The notes under the pieces are model-generated. The model saw only the letters and a program-made list of their open reading frames with translations, made no database searches and was not told the DNA's origin. Of a DNA stretch of 64,000 nt, positions 50,403 to 59,638 are shown piece after piece. The translations under genes were made by a program, and so were the position numbers. Position 1 is the stretch's first letter. Each line of letters opens with the position of its first letter. The stretch spans positions 372,001 to 436,000 of the forward strand of contig JADKCH010000001.1 of assembly GCA_016714685.1 (NCBI GenBank), read 5' to 3'. The stretch is from Candidatus Geothrix odensensis (GTDB lineage: Bacteria; Acidobacteriota; Holophagae; Holophagales; Holophagaceae).

Positions 50403-51335
50403 ATGAAACGCCGCGATTTCCTCGCCTCCCTCGGCGCCGCCACCCTCGCCACCCAGCTCCCGCTGCGGGCCGGGGAGGAGGGACCCGCCTCGGGCCGCAT
50501 CACCCTCCTGCACACCAACGACACCCACTCCCGCATCGAGCCCTTCGGCCCGGGCAACGGGGCCATCAGCGGCCTGGGCGGCATCGCGCGACGGGCCACC
50601 CTGGTGCGCCAGCTTCGCCAGCAGCTGGGTCCCGTCCTGCTGCTGGACGCGGGCGACACCTTCCAGGGCACGCCCTACTTCAACCGCTACAAGGGGCGCC
50701 TCGACTACCAGCTCATGCGCATGGTGGGCTACGACGCGGGCACCCTGGGCAACCACGACTTCGACAACGGCGTGGGCATGCTGGTGGAGGCCATGGAATC
50801 CATGGAGCAGCTCAAGCATGCGAACCCGCCCTTCGCCTTCCTGAACTGCAACTTCGACTTCAAGGGTGCCCCGTCCCTGGGCAAGCGGGTCCGCCCCTAC
50901 CTGGTCCGGGAGTTCCCGGGGATCAGGGTGGGCATCACGGGCGTGGGCGTGGCCTTTGCGGGCCTGGTGGCGCCCAAGAACCACGAGGGGATCGAGTGGA
51001 AGGATCCCTATGCAAGCCTGAAACCCGTGGTGAAGCGCCTGCGCGAGGTCGAGAAGGTGGACCTGGTGGTGGTGCTGTCCCACCTCGGCTACAACCTGAA
51101 CGGCACCGCGCCAGACGACCTGCGGATGCCTGGCGCGGTGGCAGGCATCGACGCCATTGTCGGCGGCCACAGCCACACCTTCCTGGAGGCCCCGACTCGG
51201 GTGCCCCAGGACCAGGGCGAGACCCTGGTCTTCCAGGTGGGCTTCGGCGGGGTGAACCTGGGCCGCATGGACTTCGCCGTCGCCCGCGGCACAGTCCGCG
51301 CGGCCTCCGGAGCTGCCATGCCAGTGGCGGGATAA
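50403..51335 (+). CDS. 5'-nucleotidase metallophosphatase domain protein with Tat signal
   Basis: A 310-residue protein. A twin-arginine signal MKRRDFLASLGAATLA directs it across the membrane folded. The two-metal calcineurin-like motifs are present: LHTNDTHSR, LDAGDTFQG, LGNHDFDN, LSHLGYN and GGHSHTF. The base-binding C-terminal domain is in the preceding gene, so the pair is a split 5'-nucleotidase, probably periplasmic. A GTG six bases upstream is the alternative start. Confidence 0.9.
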   Translation: MKRRDFLASLGAATLATQLPLRAGEEGPASGRITLLHTNDTHSRIEPFGPGNGAISGLGGIARRATLVRQLRQQLGPVLLLDAGDTFQGTPYFNRYKGRLDYQLMRMVGYDAGTLGNHDFDNGVGMLVEAMESMEQLKHANPPFAFLNCNFDFKGAPSLGKRVRPYLVREFPGIRVGITGVGVAFAGLVAPKNHEGIEWKDPYASLKPVVKRLREVEKVDLVVVLSHLGYNLNGTAPDDLRMPGAVAGIDAIVGGHSHTFLEAPTRVPQDQGETLVFQVGFGGVNLGRMDFAVARGTVRAASGAAMPVAG

Positions 51336-51496
51336 TCCCAAGCGTGACCTAAGTCCCAAACCGCCGTTCCGACAGGGAAAGCCGCTTGAAGCAGGGCTAT
51401 CCCCGTGGGAGCCTGCCTTGTTACCCGTTCTTCCGAACCCGCGTGAGCCCCCGGTCGGCCGACCCGGGGGGAAGCCCGACACCCAAGGAGACCCCC

Positions 51497-53722
51497 ATGA
51501 CGACCCAGAAGATCATCTGGACCGAGATCGACGAAGCGCCCGCGCTGGCCACCTATTCCCTGCTGCCGGTCATCCAGGCCTTCACCCACGGCACCGGCAT
51601 CGAGGTCGAGACCTCGGACATCTCCCTGGCGGGCCGCATCCTCGCGAACTTCCCCGACAACCTGACGGCCGATCAGAAGGTCCCCGACAACCTGGGCGCC
51701 CTGGGCGAGCTGGCCCAGAAGCCCGAAGCCAACATCATCAAGCTGCCCAACATCAGCGCCTCGATCCCCCAGCTCATCGCGGCCATCAAAGAGCTGCAGT
51801 CCCAGGGCTTCAACCTGCCGGACTACCCGGAACAGCCCAAGGATGAGGCCGAGAGGGCCATCCAGGCGCGCTACGCCAAGGTGCTCGGCAGCGCCGTGAA
51901 TCCCGTCCTCCGCGAAGGCAACTCCGACCGCCGGGCCCCGCTGTCCGTGAAGAACTTCGCCAAGCAGCACCCCCACAAGATGGGCGCCTGGGCTCCCGAT
52001 TCCAAGGCCCGTGTGGCCCACATGACCGCCGGTGATTTCTACAGCAGTGAGACCTCCACCACCGTGGCCAAGGCCACCACCGTCCGCATCGAGTTCGTGG
52101 GCGAGGACGGCTCGGTGAAGGTCTTGAAGGAGAAGACCGCCCTGACCGATGGCGAGGTCCTCGATTCCTCCGTGATGAGCGTCAAGGCCCTCCGCGCCTT
52201 CTACGCCGAGCAGATCGAGGCTGCCAGGAAGGACGGCCTGCTGCTGTCGTTGCACCTGAAGGCCACCATGATGAAGATCTCGGATCCCGTCATGTTCGGC
52301 CACGCCGTATCCGTGTTCTACAAGGCCGTCTTCGAGAAGCACGCCGCCGTGATCAAGGAGCTGGGTGTCAACACGGCCAACGGCCTGGGCGACCTCTACG
52401 CCAAGATCCAGACCCTGCCCGAGGCCCAGCGCGCCGAGATCGAGGCTGACATCATGGCCGTCTACGCGACCCGCCCTGCGTTGGCCATGGTGGATTCCGA
52501 CAAAGGCATCACCAACCTGCACGTGCCCAACGACATCATCGTGGACGCCTCCATGCCCGTGGTGGTGCGCGACTCCGGCAAGATGTGGGGCGCTGACGGC
52601 AAGCTCCACGACACGCTCGCCATGATCCCCGACCGCTGCTACGCCACGATGTACAAGGCCATCATCGAGGACTGCCAGCAGCACGGCGCCTTCAACCCCG
52701 CCACCATCGGCAGCGTGCCCAACGTGGGCCTCATGGCCCAGAAGGCCGAGGAATACGGCTCCCACGACAAGACCTTCTTCGCCCCCGCCGCCGGCACCAT
52801 CCGCGTGGTGGATGCCTCCGGCGCGACCCTGCTCTCGCAGAAGGTCGAAGCGGGCGACATCTTCCGCGCCTGCCAGGCCAAGGACGCCCCCATCCAGGAC
52901 TGGGTGAAGCTGGCGGTGTCCCGCGCCCGCATCACCGGCGCTCCCGCCATCTTCTGGCTGGACAAGGCCCGCGCCCACGACGCCCAGATCATCGCCAAGG
53001 TCGAGACCTACCTGAAGCACCACGACACCGCGGGCCTGGACATCCGCATCCTGCATCCGGTGGAGGCCATGAAGCTCTCCTGCGAGCGGATCCGCAAGGG
53101 GCTGGACACGATCTCCGTCACCGGCAACGTCCTGCGCGACTACCTCACGGACCTGTTCCCCATCATCGAGCTGGGCACCAGCGCCAAGATGCTCTCCGTG
53201 GTGCCCCTGCTGGGCGGCGGCGGCCTCTTCGAAACCGGCGCGGGCGGCTCGGCCCCCAAGCATGTGCAGCAGTTCCAGAAGGAGGGCTACCTGCGCTGGG
53301 ATTCCCTGGGCGAGTTCAGCGCGTTCGCCGCCTCCCTGGAACACGTGGCCAATGCCTTCAAGAACGCCAAGGCCGCCGTGCTGGCCGAGACGCTGGACCA
53401 GGCCATCGCCAAGTTCCTGGACAACGACAAGTCCCCCGCCCGCAAGGTGGGCCAGATCGACAACCGCGGCAGCCACTTCTACCTGGCCCTCTACTGGGCC
53501 CAGGCCCTGGCCGCCCAGACCAAGGATGCCGAACTCCAGGCCCGCTTCGCCAAGGTGGCCCAGACCCTGTCCGAAAACGAAACCAAGATCAACGAAGAGC
53601 TGATCGGCGCCCAGGGCAAGCCCGTGGACATGGGTGGCTACTACCACCCCGACAAGGTCAAGACCGGCAAGGCCATGCGGCCCAGCGCCACCTTCAACGC
53701 GATCATTGATGGGTTGAAGTAG
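51497..53722 (+). CDS. icd: Monomeric NADP-dependent isocitrate dehydrogenase
   Basis: A 741-residue enzyme of the monomeric IDH-II type (Azotobacter, Corynebacterium), unrelated in length to the 415-residue dimeric enzyme. Signatures are LATYSLLPVIQAFT near the start, REGNSDRRAPLSVKNFAKQHPH, LKATMMKISDPVMFGHAVS, YGSHDKTFF and DNRGSHFYLALYWAQAL. AAGGAG lies six bases before the ATG at 51497; the longer open frame is not needed. It feeds 2-oxoglutarate and NADPH in the TCA cycle. Confidence 0.97.
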   Translation: MTTQKIIWTEIDEAPALATYSLLPVIQAFTHGTGIEVETSDISLAGRILANFPDNLTADQKVPDNLGALGELAQKPEANIIKLPNISASIPQLIAAIKELQSQGFNLPDYPEQPKDEAERAIQARYAKVLGSAVNPVLREGNSDRRAPLSVKNFAKQHPHKMGAWAPDSKARVAHMTAGDFYSSETSTTVAKATTVRIEFVGEDGSVKVLKEKTALTDGEVLDSSVMSVKALRAFYAEQIEAARKDGLLLSLHLKATMMKISDPVMFGHAVSVFYKAVFEKHAAVIKELGVNTANGLGDLYAKIQTLPEAQRAEIEADIMAVYATRPALAMVDSDKGITNLHVPNDIIVDASMPVVVRDSGKMWGADGKLHDTLAMIPDRCYATMYKAIIEDCQQHGAFNPATIGSVPNVGLMAQKAEEYGSHDKTFFAPAAGTIRVVDASGATLLSQKVEAGDIFRACQAKDAPIQDWVKLAVSRARITGAPAIFWLDKARAHDAQIIAKVETYLKHHDTAGLDIRILHPVEAMKLSCERIRKGLDTISVTGNVLRDYLTDLFPIIELGTSAKMLSVVPLLGGGGLFETGAGGSAPKHVQQFQKEGYLRWDSLGEFSAFAASLEHVANAFKNAKAAVLAETLDQAIAKFLDNDKSPARKVGQIDNRGSHFYLALYWAQALAAQTKDAELQARFAKVAQTLSENETKINEELIGAQGKPVDMGGYYHPDKVKTGKAMRPSATFNAIIDGLK

Positions 53723-53757
53723 CTGGTTGATGCTCCGGGGCGCAGTCCCGGAGTGAG

Positions 53758-53784
53758 AAACGGCCCGCGCATGCGGGCCGTTTT
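53758..53784. terminator. Terminator between icd and fhs
   Basis: AAACGGCCCGC (53758-53768) and GCGGGCCGTTT (53773-53783) with a T after it. A smaller CTCCGGG...CCCGGAG hairpin lies just before. Both converging genes can use it. Confidence 0.85.
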
Positions 53785-53856
53785 CTTGGGTTGGTGGACC
53801 AGCTATCCCGGGACGAATTCCCGATCACCACATTCGGAGAAGCCGAATGTGGCGCC

Positions 53857-55764
53857 TCAGAACAACCCGACGATCCTCCCCGTCTCCAGGTCGATGTCCA
53901 CATCGTAGAAGCCGGGCCGAGTGGGCAGGCCAGGCATGGTGGCCATCTGTCCGAGCAGCGGATAGAGGAACCCCGCGCCCACGCTGGCCCGGATGTCCCG
54001 CACGGGGATGCGGAAGCCCGTGGGTGCCCCCTTCAGAGCGGGATCATGGCTGAGACTGAGGTGGGTCTTGGCCATGCAGATGGGCAACCGGTCGTAGCCG
54101 AGCCGCGTGAAGGCCTCGATGCTGGCTTCGGCTTCCGGGGAATAGTCCACGCCATCGGCGCCGTAGATCTCCCGGGCGATGATCTCGATCTTCTGCTGGA
54201 TGGGCGCGTCCAGCTCATAGAGATACCGGAAATCCGAGGGTCGCTCGCAGACCCGCATGACCGCACGCCCGAGGTCCACGGCGCCCTCCCCGCCCAGGGC
54301 CCAGTTCTGGCACACCACGGCGTCCTCGGCCCCGCTTTCCAGCGAAGCCTGACGGACCAGCTCCAATTCCGCCGGGCTGTCCGTGGCGAAGCCGTTGACC
54401 GCCACCACCACCGGGATGCCGAACTTGCGGGCGATGCGGATGTGGTGCAGCAGGTTGGGCAGGCCTTGGTGCAGCAAGTCCAGATTCTCTTCCACGTAGA
54501 CCGGATCCAGCGCTTTTCCCGCCACCACCTTGGGACCGCCGCCATGCATCTTCAGGGCCCGGATAGTGGCCACCAGCACCACGGCATCGGGCACCAGGCC
54601 CGAGACCCGGCACTTGATGTTGAAGAACTTCTCCATGCCCATGTCCGCGCCGAAGCCCGATTCGGTGATGACGTAGTCGGCGAGCTTCAGGGCGATCTGG
54701 TCCGCCAGGATCGAGCTGTTGCCATGGGCGATGTTGGCGAAGGGGCCCGCGTGCACGAAGACCGGTGTGCCTTCAAGGGTCTGCATCAGGGTGGGCTTGA
54801 GGGCGTCCTTCATGAGCACGGTCATGGCGCCTGCCACGCCCAGGTCCTCGGCGGTGACGGCCCCGCCCTGCCGGTCGAGGCCCACGACCATGGCGCCCAG
54901 GCGGTGCCGCATGTCCGCCAGCCCCGTGGTGAGCGCCAGCACGGCCATGATCTCGCTGGCCACGGCGATGTCGAAGCCGGTCTCGCGGGCGAAGGCGGCC
55001 TCCTCAAAGCCGGTGCCCACGGTGACGCCGCGGAGGAAGCGGTCGCTGGTATCCAGCACCCGGCGCCAGCTGACGGCCGCCGGGTCCAGATCCAGCCGGC
55101 AGACGCGGCGGCGCTCTTCTGCGGTGAAGGCCTCCGGGTCGCCCTTGGTGATGCCCAACCTCGTGCAGCGCAGCTGGAGGGAGCGTGGGAACTTCCGGCC
55201 GCCCTTTCCTTTCGGGAAGATGCGCTCGAAGAGCTGCTCGTCCGTGGCGCCAGCCTCATGCAGGATGCGCGCGTCGATGGCCGCGGCGCAAAGGTTGTGG
55301 GCGGCGGTGATGGCGTGGATGTCGCCGGTCAGATGGAGGTTGAAGTCCTCCATGGGCACGACCTGGCTGTAGCCGCCCCCGGCCGCGCCGCCCTTGATGC
55401 CGAAGGTGGGCCCCTGGCTGGGCTGGCGGATGCAGGTGAGCACGCGCTGGCCCAGGTGCGCGCCCAGGGCCTGGCTCAGCCCCACGGTGGTGGTGGTCTT
55501 GCCCTCCCCCAGGGGCGTGGGGGTGATGGCGGTGACATCGATGTAGCGGCCATTGGGTCGCTGGCTCAGGCGCTCCAGCACCTCCAGGCGCACCTTCGCC
55601 TTGGTCGGGCCATAGTGCTCCAGCTCTTCCCCGCGAAGACCAAGCTCCGCGGCCACCAGCTCGATGGGTTTCAGGGTGGCGGCCTGGGCGATGTCGAGGT
55701 CCGCAGGCACAGGGCTCTGACGGTGCAGGGCTGTGGGGGTGAAGGATCTCGTGGCAGAGTCCAT
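53857..55764 (-). CDS. fhs: Formate-tetrahydrofolate ligase
   Basis: A 635-residue enzyme making 10-formyl-tetrahydrofolate from formate with ATP. TPTPLGEGKTTTTVGLSQAL (about residue 82) is the P-loop. PSQGPTFGIKGGAAGGGYSQV and GFGADMGMEKFFNIKCR are typical. The N terminus is about 75 residues longer than the shortest bacterial forms. A 896-residue open frame on the other strand is only its shadow. Confidence 0.96.
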   Translation of the reverse strand: MDSATRSFTPTALHRQSPVPADLDIAQAATLKPIELVAAELGLRGEELEHYGPTKAKVRLEVLERLSQRPNGRYIDVTAITPTPLGEGKTTTTVGLSQALGAHLGQRVLTCIRQPSQGPTFGIKGGAAGGGYSQVVPMEDFNLHLTGDIHAITAAHNLCAAAIDARILHEAGATDEQLFERIFPKGKGGRKFPRSLQLRCTRLGITKGDPEAFTAEERRRVCRLDLDPAAVSWRRVLDTSDRFLRGVTVGTGFEEAAFARETGFDIAVASEIMAVLALTTGLADMRHRLGAMVVGLDRQGGAVTAEDLGVAGAMTVLMKDALKPTLMQTLEGTPVFVHAGPFANIAHGNSSILADQIALKLADYVITESGFGADMGMEKFFNIKCRVSGLVPDAVVLVATIRALKMHGGGPKVVAGKALDPVYVEENLDLLHQGLPNLLHHIRIARKFGIPVVVAVNGFATDSPAELELVRQASLESGAEDAVVCQNWALGGEGAVDLGRAVMRVCERPSDFRYLYELDAPIQQKIEIIAREIYGADGVDYSPEAEASIEAFTRLGYDRLPICMAKTHLSLSHDPALKGAPTGFRIPVRDIRASVGAGFLYPLLGQMATMPGLPTRPGFYDVDIDLETGRIVGLF

Positions 55765-55872
55765 GCCGTCTCCAGAAAAGGCGCTGATTCAAAGATGAGC
55801 TTGCGATCTTTTTTTGGCCCAGCCTACCCGGGGTTTGTTGATGGCGGTCACAGCCGCGGGCATCCTGGGTTC

Positions 55873-56481
55873 ATGCGTCGACTGAAGGAGGCCGTGGTCC
55901 ACCGGTTTCGTGAGAAGGCCTCGGTCTTCCTCACGGAGCTGCATCCCGCACGGGACGCGGCCGAGCGGACGGCGGTGCTGGCCTCCCTCCGCAAGCGCGA
56001 CTTCGACGCCACGCACCACTGCAGCGCCTGGCGGGAGGGCGTGCCCGTCGCAGCCTCCGGCGCCGATGACGACGGCGAGCCCTCGGGCACGGCGGGCCGG
56101 CCCATGCTGGCCGTGCTGGAAGGGGCCCTGGCCACGGACCTGATCGCCGTCTGCCTTCGCTGGTACGGCGGCACGAAGCTCGGCACCGGCGGCCTGGTGC
56201 GGGCCTACACCGAAGGCGTGCAGGGGGCCCTGGCGGTGGCGGATGCCCAAGGCGTCTGGGAGGAGGTCCGCATTCTCCGCACCGGGGAGATCGAGGTCCC
56301 GGCCACCCAGGCCCACCTGCCCTTCGCGTTGCTGGGGGCCTTCCCCGGGGCTTCTGTCCAGGAGCAGACCTTCGCTGGGGAGTCTGCCGTCCTCCGCTTC
56401 CAGTGCCCACCCGAGCTGGTCGAGGCCCTGGAGCACGCCTGGCAGGAGCGCAGCCGGGGCGGGTTGATTCGCTGGGACTGA
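55873..56481 (+). CDS. YigZ/IMPACT family protein
   Basis: A 202-residue protein. The UPF0029 core is ASGADDDGEPSGTAGRPML and CLRWYGGTKLGTGGLVRAY. The C-terminal DUF1949-like domain is present. The family resembles a ribosomal or proline-dipeptidase accessory factor; exact role is unknown. The true ATG is at 55873, at the 3' end of a very long frame that is antisense to fhs. Confidence 0.93.
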   Translation: MRRLKEAVVHRFREKASVFLTELHPARDAAERTAVLASLRKRDFDATHHCSAWREGVPVAASGADDDGEPSGTAGRPMLAVLEGALATDLIAVCLRWYGGTKLGTGGLVRAYTEGVQGALAVADAQGVWEEVRILRTGEIEVPATQAHLPFALLGAFPGASVQEQTFAGESAVLRFQCPPELVEALEHAWQERSRGGLIRWD

Positions 56482-56571
56482 CCGCTCGCCGATGCCTGCC
56501 CCCCGTTCACCGATCCCCGCCCCGGCCGGGAGGCCAAGGCCCGTAGCTTGATCACACGGGAGGAAGACCCC

Positions 56572-56685
56572 ATGGCCCAGACCGGTTGGTTCATCGACAG
56601 CGCCTGGTGGTGGCTGGCGCTGTGGCTGCCCACCCTGGCCTTCGCCATCCCCTTCGGTTCAGGCAGAAAGGAACACCGCTCATGA
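56572..56685 (+). CDS. 37-residue single-span membrane peptide
   Basis: A very short gene preceded by an excellent site (GGAGGA, 8 bases before). The product MAQTGWFIDSAWWWLALWLP continues through a hydrophobic helix with three adjacent Trp and ends in a basic tail (GSGRKEHRS). Its stop overlaps the ATG of the next gene (ATGA), so translation is coupled. The site and the coupling support a real gene. Function is unknown; a role as a small sensor or accessory subunit of the following LiaI/LiaF pair is inferred. Confidence 0.75.
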   Translation: MAQTGWFIDSAWWWLALWLPTLAFAIPFGSGRKEHRS

Positions 56686-57107
56686 ACACCCAGACCCGCC
56701 CGCCCATCTTCTCCACGAAGCTGGTCTTCGGCCTCACGGTGATCGCCCTGGGCCTGATCTTCCTGGCCGACTCCATGCGGTGGTACGACGCCTGGCACCT
56801 GCTGACCTGGTGGCCCCTGGTCCTGGCCGCCTTCGGCCTCGCCCGCCTGGCCCAGGACGGCATCCTCAGCCTGCGCGGCCATGTCTGGCTGCTCTTCGCG
56901 GTCGCCGGCTTCATCTCCCAGTTCGGCCCCTGGGGCCTGCTGGACCGCTGGTGGCCCGTCTTCCTGGTGTGGGGCGGCATCATCGTCACCCTGCGGGCCA
57001 TCTTCCCCCAGCCCAAGCGCCTGAAGAAAGCCAAGGCGGGTCTCCCATCGCCAACCCCCGCCGATTCCTGTGATCCTGGAACCGATGCCACGCAGGTGAA
57101 ACCATGA
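56682..57107 (+). CDS. LiaI/LiaF-type membrane protein
   Basis: A 141-residue protein with four hydrophobic helices in the arrangement of the LiaI-LiaF transmembrane region (LVFGLTVIALGLIFLADSM; LLTWWPLVLAAFGLARL; WWPVFLVWGGIIVTLRAIF). The C-terminal tail is soluble. Overlaps the peptide gene upstream and the LiaF-like gene downstream (ATGA). Lia proteins respond to cell-envelope stress. Confidence 0.8.
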   Translation: MNTQTRPPIFSTKLVFGLTVIALGLIFLADSMRWYDAWHLLTWWPLVLAAFGLARLAQDGILSLRGHVWLLFAVAGFISQFGPWGLLDRWWPVFLVWGGIIVTLRAIFPQPKRLKKAKAGLPSPTPADSCDPGTDATQVKP

Positions 57108-57814
57108 ACGCCCCCGACGAAACCAAGGGTCCAAGCCCCTTCAGCCCCAAGCTGGTGCTGGGCGTGGCCATCATCGTGGCGGGCCTGGTGCTCACCCTCG
57201 ACAACCTGGGGCTCATCGAGGCCCACACCATCTTCAAGCTCTGGCCCCTGGTGCTGGTGGCCATGGGCATCGCCAAGATCCGCCAGGAGGGCAGCGGCGG
57301 GGGCATGGGTGGCTGGTTCCTGGTGCTGGGCGGGTCCTTCCTGCTGCTCTTCACCTTCGCCCGGGGCCATCTGGCCGAGGCCCTGGCGCCCATGCTGGTG
57401 GTGGGCGTGGGCATCCTCATCGTCATCAAGGCCCTGAAGCAGAACCGCGGGGTGCCACCGGAGCTGGCCCGGTCCGAGGACTTCCTCCAGGGCACGGCCA
57501 TCTTCGGCGGTTTCAAGCGCCGCGTGCTCACCCAGGCCTTCAAGGGCGGCGAACTGACGGCCATCTTCGGCGGCTATGAAGTGGATCTCCGCCAGGCGGC
57601 CCTGGAGTCCGGCCAGGCCCGCATCGATGTCTTCGTGCTCTTCGGCGGCGGCGAGATCCGCGTTCCCGAGGGCTGGGAGGTCGCCAACCGCGCCACCGCC
57701 ATCGCCGGGGCGCTGAGCGATAGCACGCATCACGGCCCCACCACGGTGGAAGACCGGCCCCGCCTCGTCATCACCGGCTTGATCCTCTTCGGCGGCACGG
57801 AAGTGAAAAGCTGA
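57104..57814 (+). CDS. LiaF-like cell-wall-active-antibiotics response protein
   Basis: A 236-residue protein. The N-terminal LiaI/LiaF membrane region (about 15-110) is followed by a soluble domain of the LiaF C-terminal type (TAIFGGFKRRVLTQAFKGGELTAIFGGYEVDLRQA; FVLFGGGEIRVPEGW), a short beta-helix. LiaF inhibits the LiaS kinase in Bacillus. Here it overlaps a LytS-type kinase gene by TGATG, so it probably controls that kinase. Confidence 0.85.
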   Translation: MNAPDETKGPSPFSPKLVLGVAIIVAGLVLTLDNLGLIEAHTIFKLWPLVLVAMGIAKIRQEGSGGGMGGWFLVLGGSFLLLFTFARGHLAEALAPMLVVGVGILIVIKALKQNRGVPPELARSEDFLQGTAIFGGFKRRVLTQAFKGGELTAIFGGYEVDLRQAALESGQARIDVFVLFGGGEIRVPEGWEVANRATAIAGALSDSTHHGPTTVEDRPRLVITGLILFGGTEVKS

Positions 57815-58878
57815 TGCACCCCCTCCTGGCCAGCCGCGCGCGATTGGGGGCCTACCTCCTGGGGTGGGCCCCCATCGCCCTGCTGCTGACGGGCATCGCC
57901 CGCAGCCAGGGCTGGACCTGGGCCGAGGCCGCCTTCCTGGCCCCACCCCTCTGCCTGCTGGCCGCCCTCCTCTTCCTCTCGGCCTGGTACCTCTGCCGGG
58001 CCCTGCCCCTGGGCCGCACCATCGAGGGCCTGGGGAGCCACGGCGCCGCCTGGGGCATGGCCGCCGCCCTCATGGGCGGATTGTGGGCTGGCCTGGCCTG
58101 GATCCTGGCCCGCGTGCTGGCCTGGATCCCGGGCCTGGACGCCCTGCCGCAGCGGGTGGGCACAGCCCTGCCGGTGCTCACGGGCCTGGGGGTTCTCCTC
58201 TATCTGGCCTCGGTGGCCCTCAGCTACCTGCTGCTGGCGCAGGACCGGGCCGTCGAAGCCGAGCGCAAGGGCGCGGAGTTGCAGCTCCTGGCCCAGGAAT
58301 CCGAGCTCAAGGCCCTGCGCGCCCAGCTGAATCCCCACTTCCTCTTCAACAGCCTCAACTCCCTCTCGGCCCTCACGGCCGTGGACCCGGTCCGGGCCCG
58401 GGAAATGTGCGTGCTGCTGTCGGATTTCCTCCGCCGCAGCCTGGGCCTGGGCGAGCGCCGGCTGGTGGCGCTGCGCGAGGAGCTGGAACTGGCCCGGGCC
58501 TACCTGGCCATCGAGCAGATCCGGTTCGGCGCCCGCCTGCAGCTGGCCTGGTCCGTGGATGCCGCCGCGGAGCCCGCCCTGCTCCCCACGCTGCTGCTGC
58601 AGCCCCTGGTGGAGAACGCCATCAAGCACGGCATCGCCGCCCTTCCCGAAGGCGGCACCCTGAGCGTGGCCGCCGAGGTGCTGGAGGGGCATGTCGTCCT
58701 GAGGGTGGACAATCCCCTGGACGCGGATTCCCCGGCTCCGCAGGGCCTTGGCTTGGGGCTCAGGCAGGTTCGCCAGCGCCTGCTGGGACGCTTCGGCAGC
58801 CGGGCCCGTTTCGAGGCCGCCGTGCAGGACGGCATCCATCGCGTCACCCTGGTATTCCCGCTCGAGGTGGAACCATGA
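57814..58878 (+). CDS. LytS/YehU-type sensor histidine kinase
   Basis: A 354-residue kinase. Four membrane helices fill residues 10-145. The phosphorylated H175 is in QLNPHFLFNSLNSLSAL, the His_kinase (LytS) motif. The ATPase domain has LLLQPLVENAIKHGIAAL and a glycine loop (GLGLGLRQVRQRL). Unlike LytS it lacks the 5TM-5TMR and GAF domains. Overlaps the LiaF-like gene and the LytTR regulator gene (ATGA). Confidence 0.92.
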   Translation: MHPLLASRARLGAYLLGWAPIALLLTGIARSQGWTWAEAAFLAPPLCLLAALLFLSAWYLCRALPLGRTIEGLGSHGAAWGMAAALMGGLWAGLAWILARVLAWIPGLDALPQRVGTALPVLTGLGVLLYLASVALSYLLLAQDRAVEAERKGAELQLLAQESELKALRAQLNPHFLFNSLNSLSALTAVDPVRAREMCVLLSDFLRRSLGLGERRLVALREELELARAYLAIEQIRFGARLQLAWSVDAAAEPALLPTLLLQPLVENAIKHGIAALPEGGTLSVAAEVLEGHVVLRVDNPLDADSPAPQGLGLGLRQVRQRLLGRFGSRARFEAAVQDGIHRVTLVFPLEVEP

Positions 58879-59630
58879 AAGCCCTGATCATCGACGACGA
58901 GGACCTGGCCCGCGCCGTGGTGCGCGAGCACCTGGCGGCCCACCCGGACGTGGAAGTCGTGGGCGAGTGCGCCAACGGCTTCGAGGCCCTCAAGGCCGCG
59001 GCCCAGCACCAGCCGGATCTGATCTTCCTGGACATCCAGATGCCGAAGCTGGACGGCTTCGAGGTGCTGGAGCTGCTCGAGGCCGAGGGCAAGCGTCCGG
59101 CCGTGGTCTTCGTCACGGCCTATGACCAGCACGCGCTGCGGGCCTTCGAGGCCCACGCCGTGGACTACCTGCTGAAGCCCTTCTCAAAGGAGCGGTTCGA
59201 CTCGGCCCTGGCCAAGGCGAGGGCCCTGCAGTCGGCCCAGCCGGCCCCGCCGACGGCACCAGCCGTGGAACTGGCCTCCAGCGCCCGCCAGGGCCGGCCC
59301 CTCGAGCGCATCGTCGTGAAGGATGGGCCCAAGGTCACCGTGGTGCACCTGGACCGGCTCGACTGGGTTCAGGCCCAGGACGACTACGTGCTCCTGCGGA
59401 CGGAGGGGAAGAACCTCCTCAAGCAGCAGACCCTGGCGAGCCTGGAGACCCAGCTCGATTCGAGCCGTTTCATCCGCATCCACCGCAGTTACATCCTGAA
59501 TCTCGACCGCCTTGTCCGGGTCGAGCAGGACTCCAAGGAACACCGCGATGCCATCCTGCGGGACGGGGTCCGCCTGCCCGTGAGCCGGGCGGGTTTCCAG
59601 CGCCTGCGGGAACTCTGGGAAGGAGCCTGA
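58875..59630 (+). CDS. LytTR-family response regulator
   Basis: A 251-residue regulator. The receiver has D53 (LIFLDIQMPKLDG), with conserved T and K in FVTAYDQHALRAF and YLLKPF. The LytTR DNA-binding domain spans about 140-245 (IVVKDGPKVTVVHLDRLDWVQAQDDYVLL; FIRIHRSYILNLDRL). Coupled to the kinase by ATGA. With the Lia-like genes it makes a five-gene envelope-sensing operon. Confidence 0.94.
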   Translation: MKALIIDDEDLARAVVREHLAAHPDVEVVGECANGFEALKAAAQHQPDLIFLDIQMPKLDGFEVLELLEAEGKRPAVVFVTAYDQHALRAFEAHAVDYLLKPFSKERFDSALAKARALQSAQPAPPTAPAVELASSARQGRPLERIVVKDGPKVTVVHLDRLDWVQAQDDYVLLRTEGKNLLKQQTLASLETQLDSSRFIRIHRSYILNLDRLVRVEQDSKEHRDAILRDGVRLPVSRAGFQRLRELWEGA

Positions 59631-59638
59631 TCAACTGA

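Noticed and set aside
53791..55872. A long plus-strand open frame (part of an 896-codon frame) covering the whole of fhs in antisense
   Set aside because: The frame is a codon-bias shadow of fhs; only its last 202 codons (55873-56481) encode the YigZ protein. No family features in the rest.
55765..55872. A tetrahydrofolate riboswitch upstream of fhs
   Set aside because: The 108-bp leader has none of the conserved THF riboswitch segments that I can recognise.
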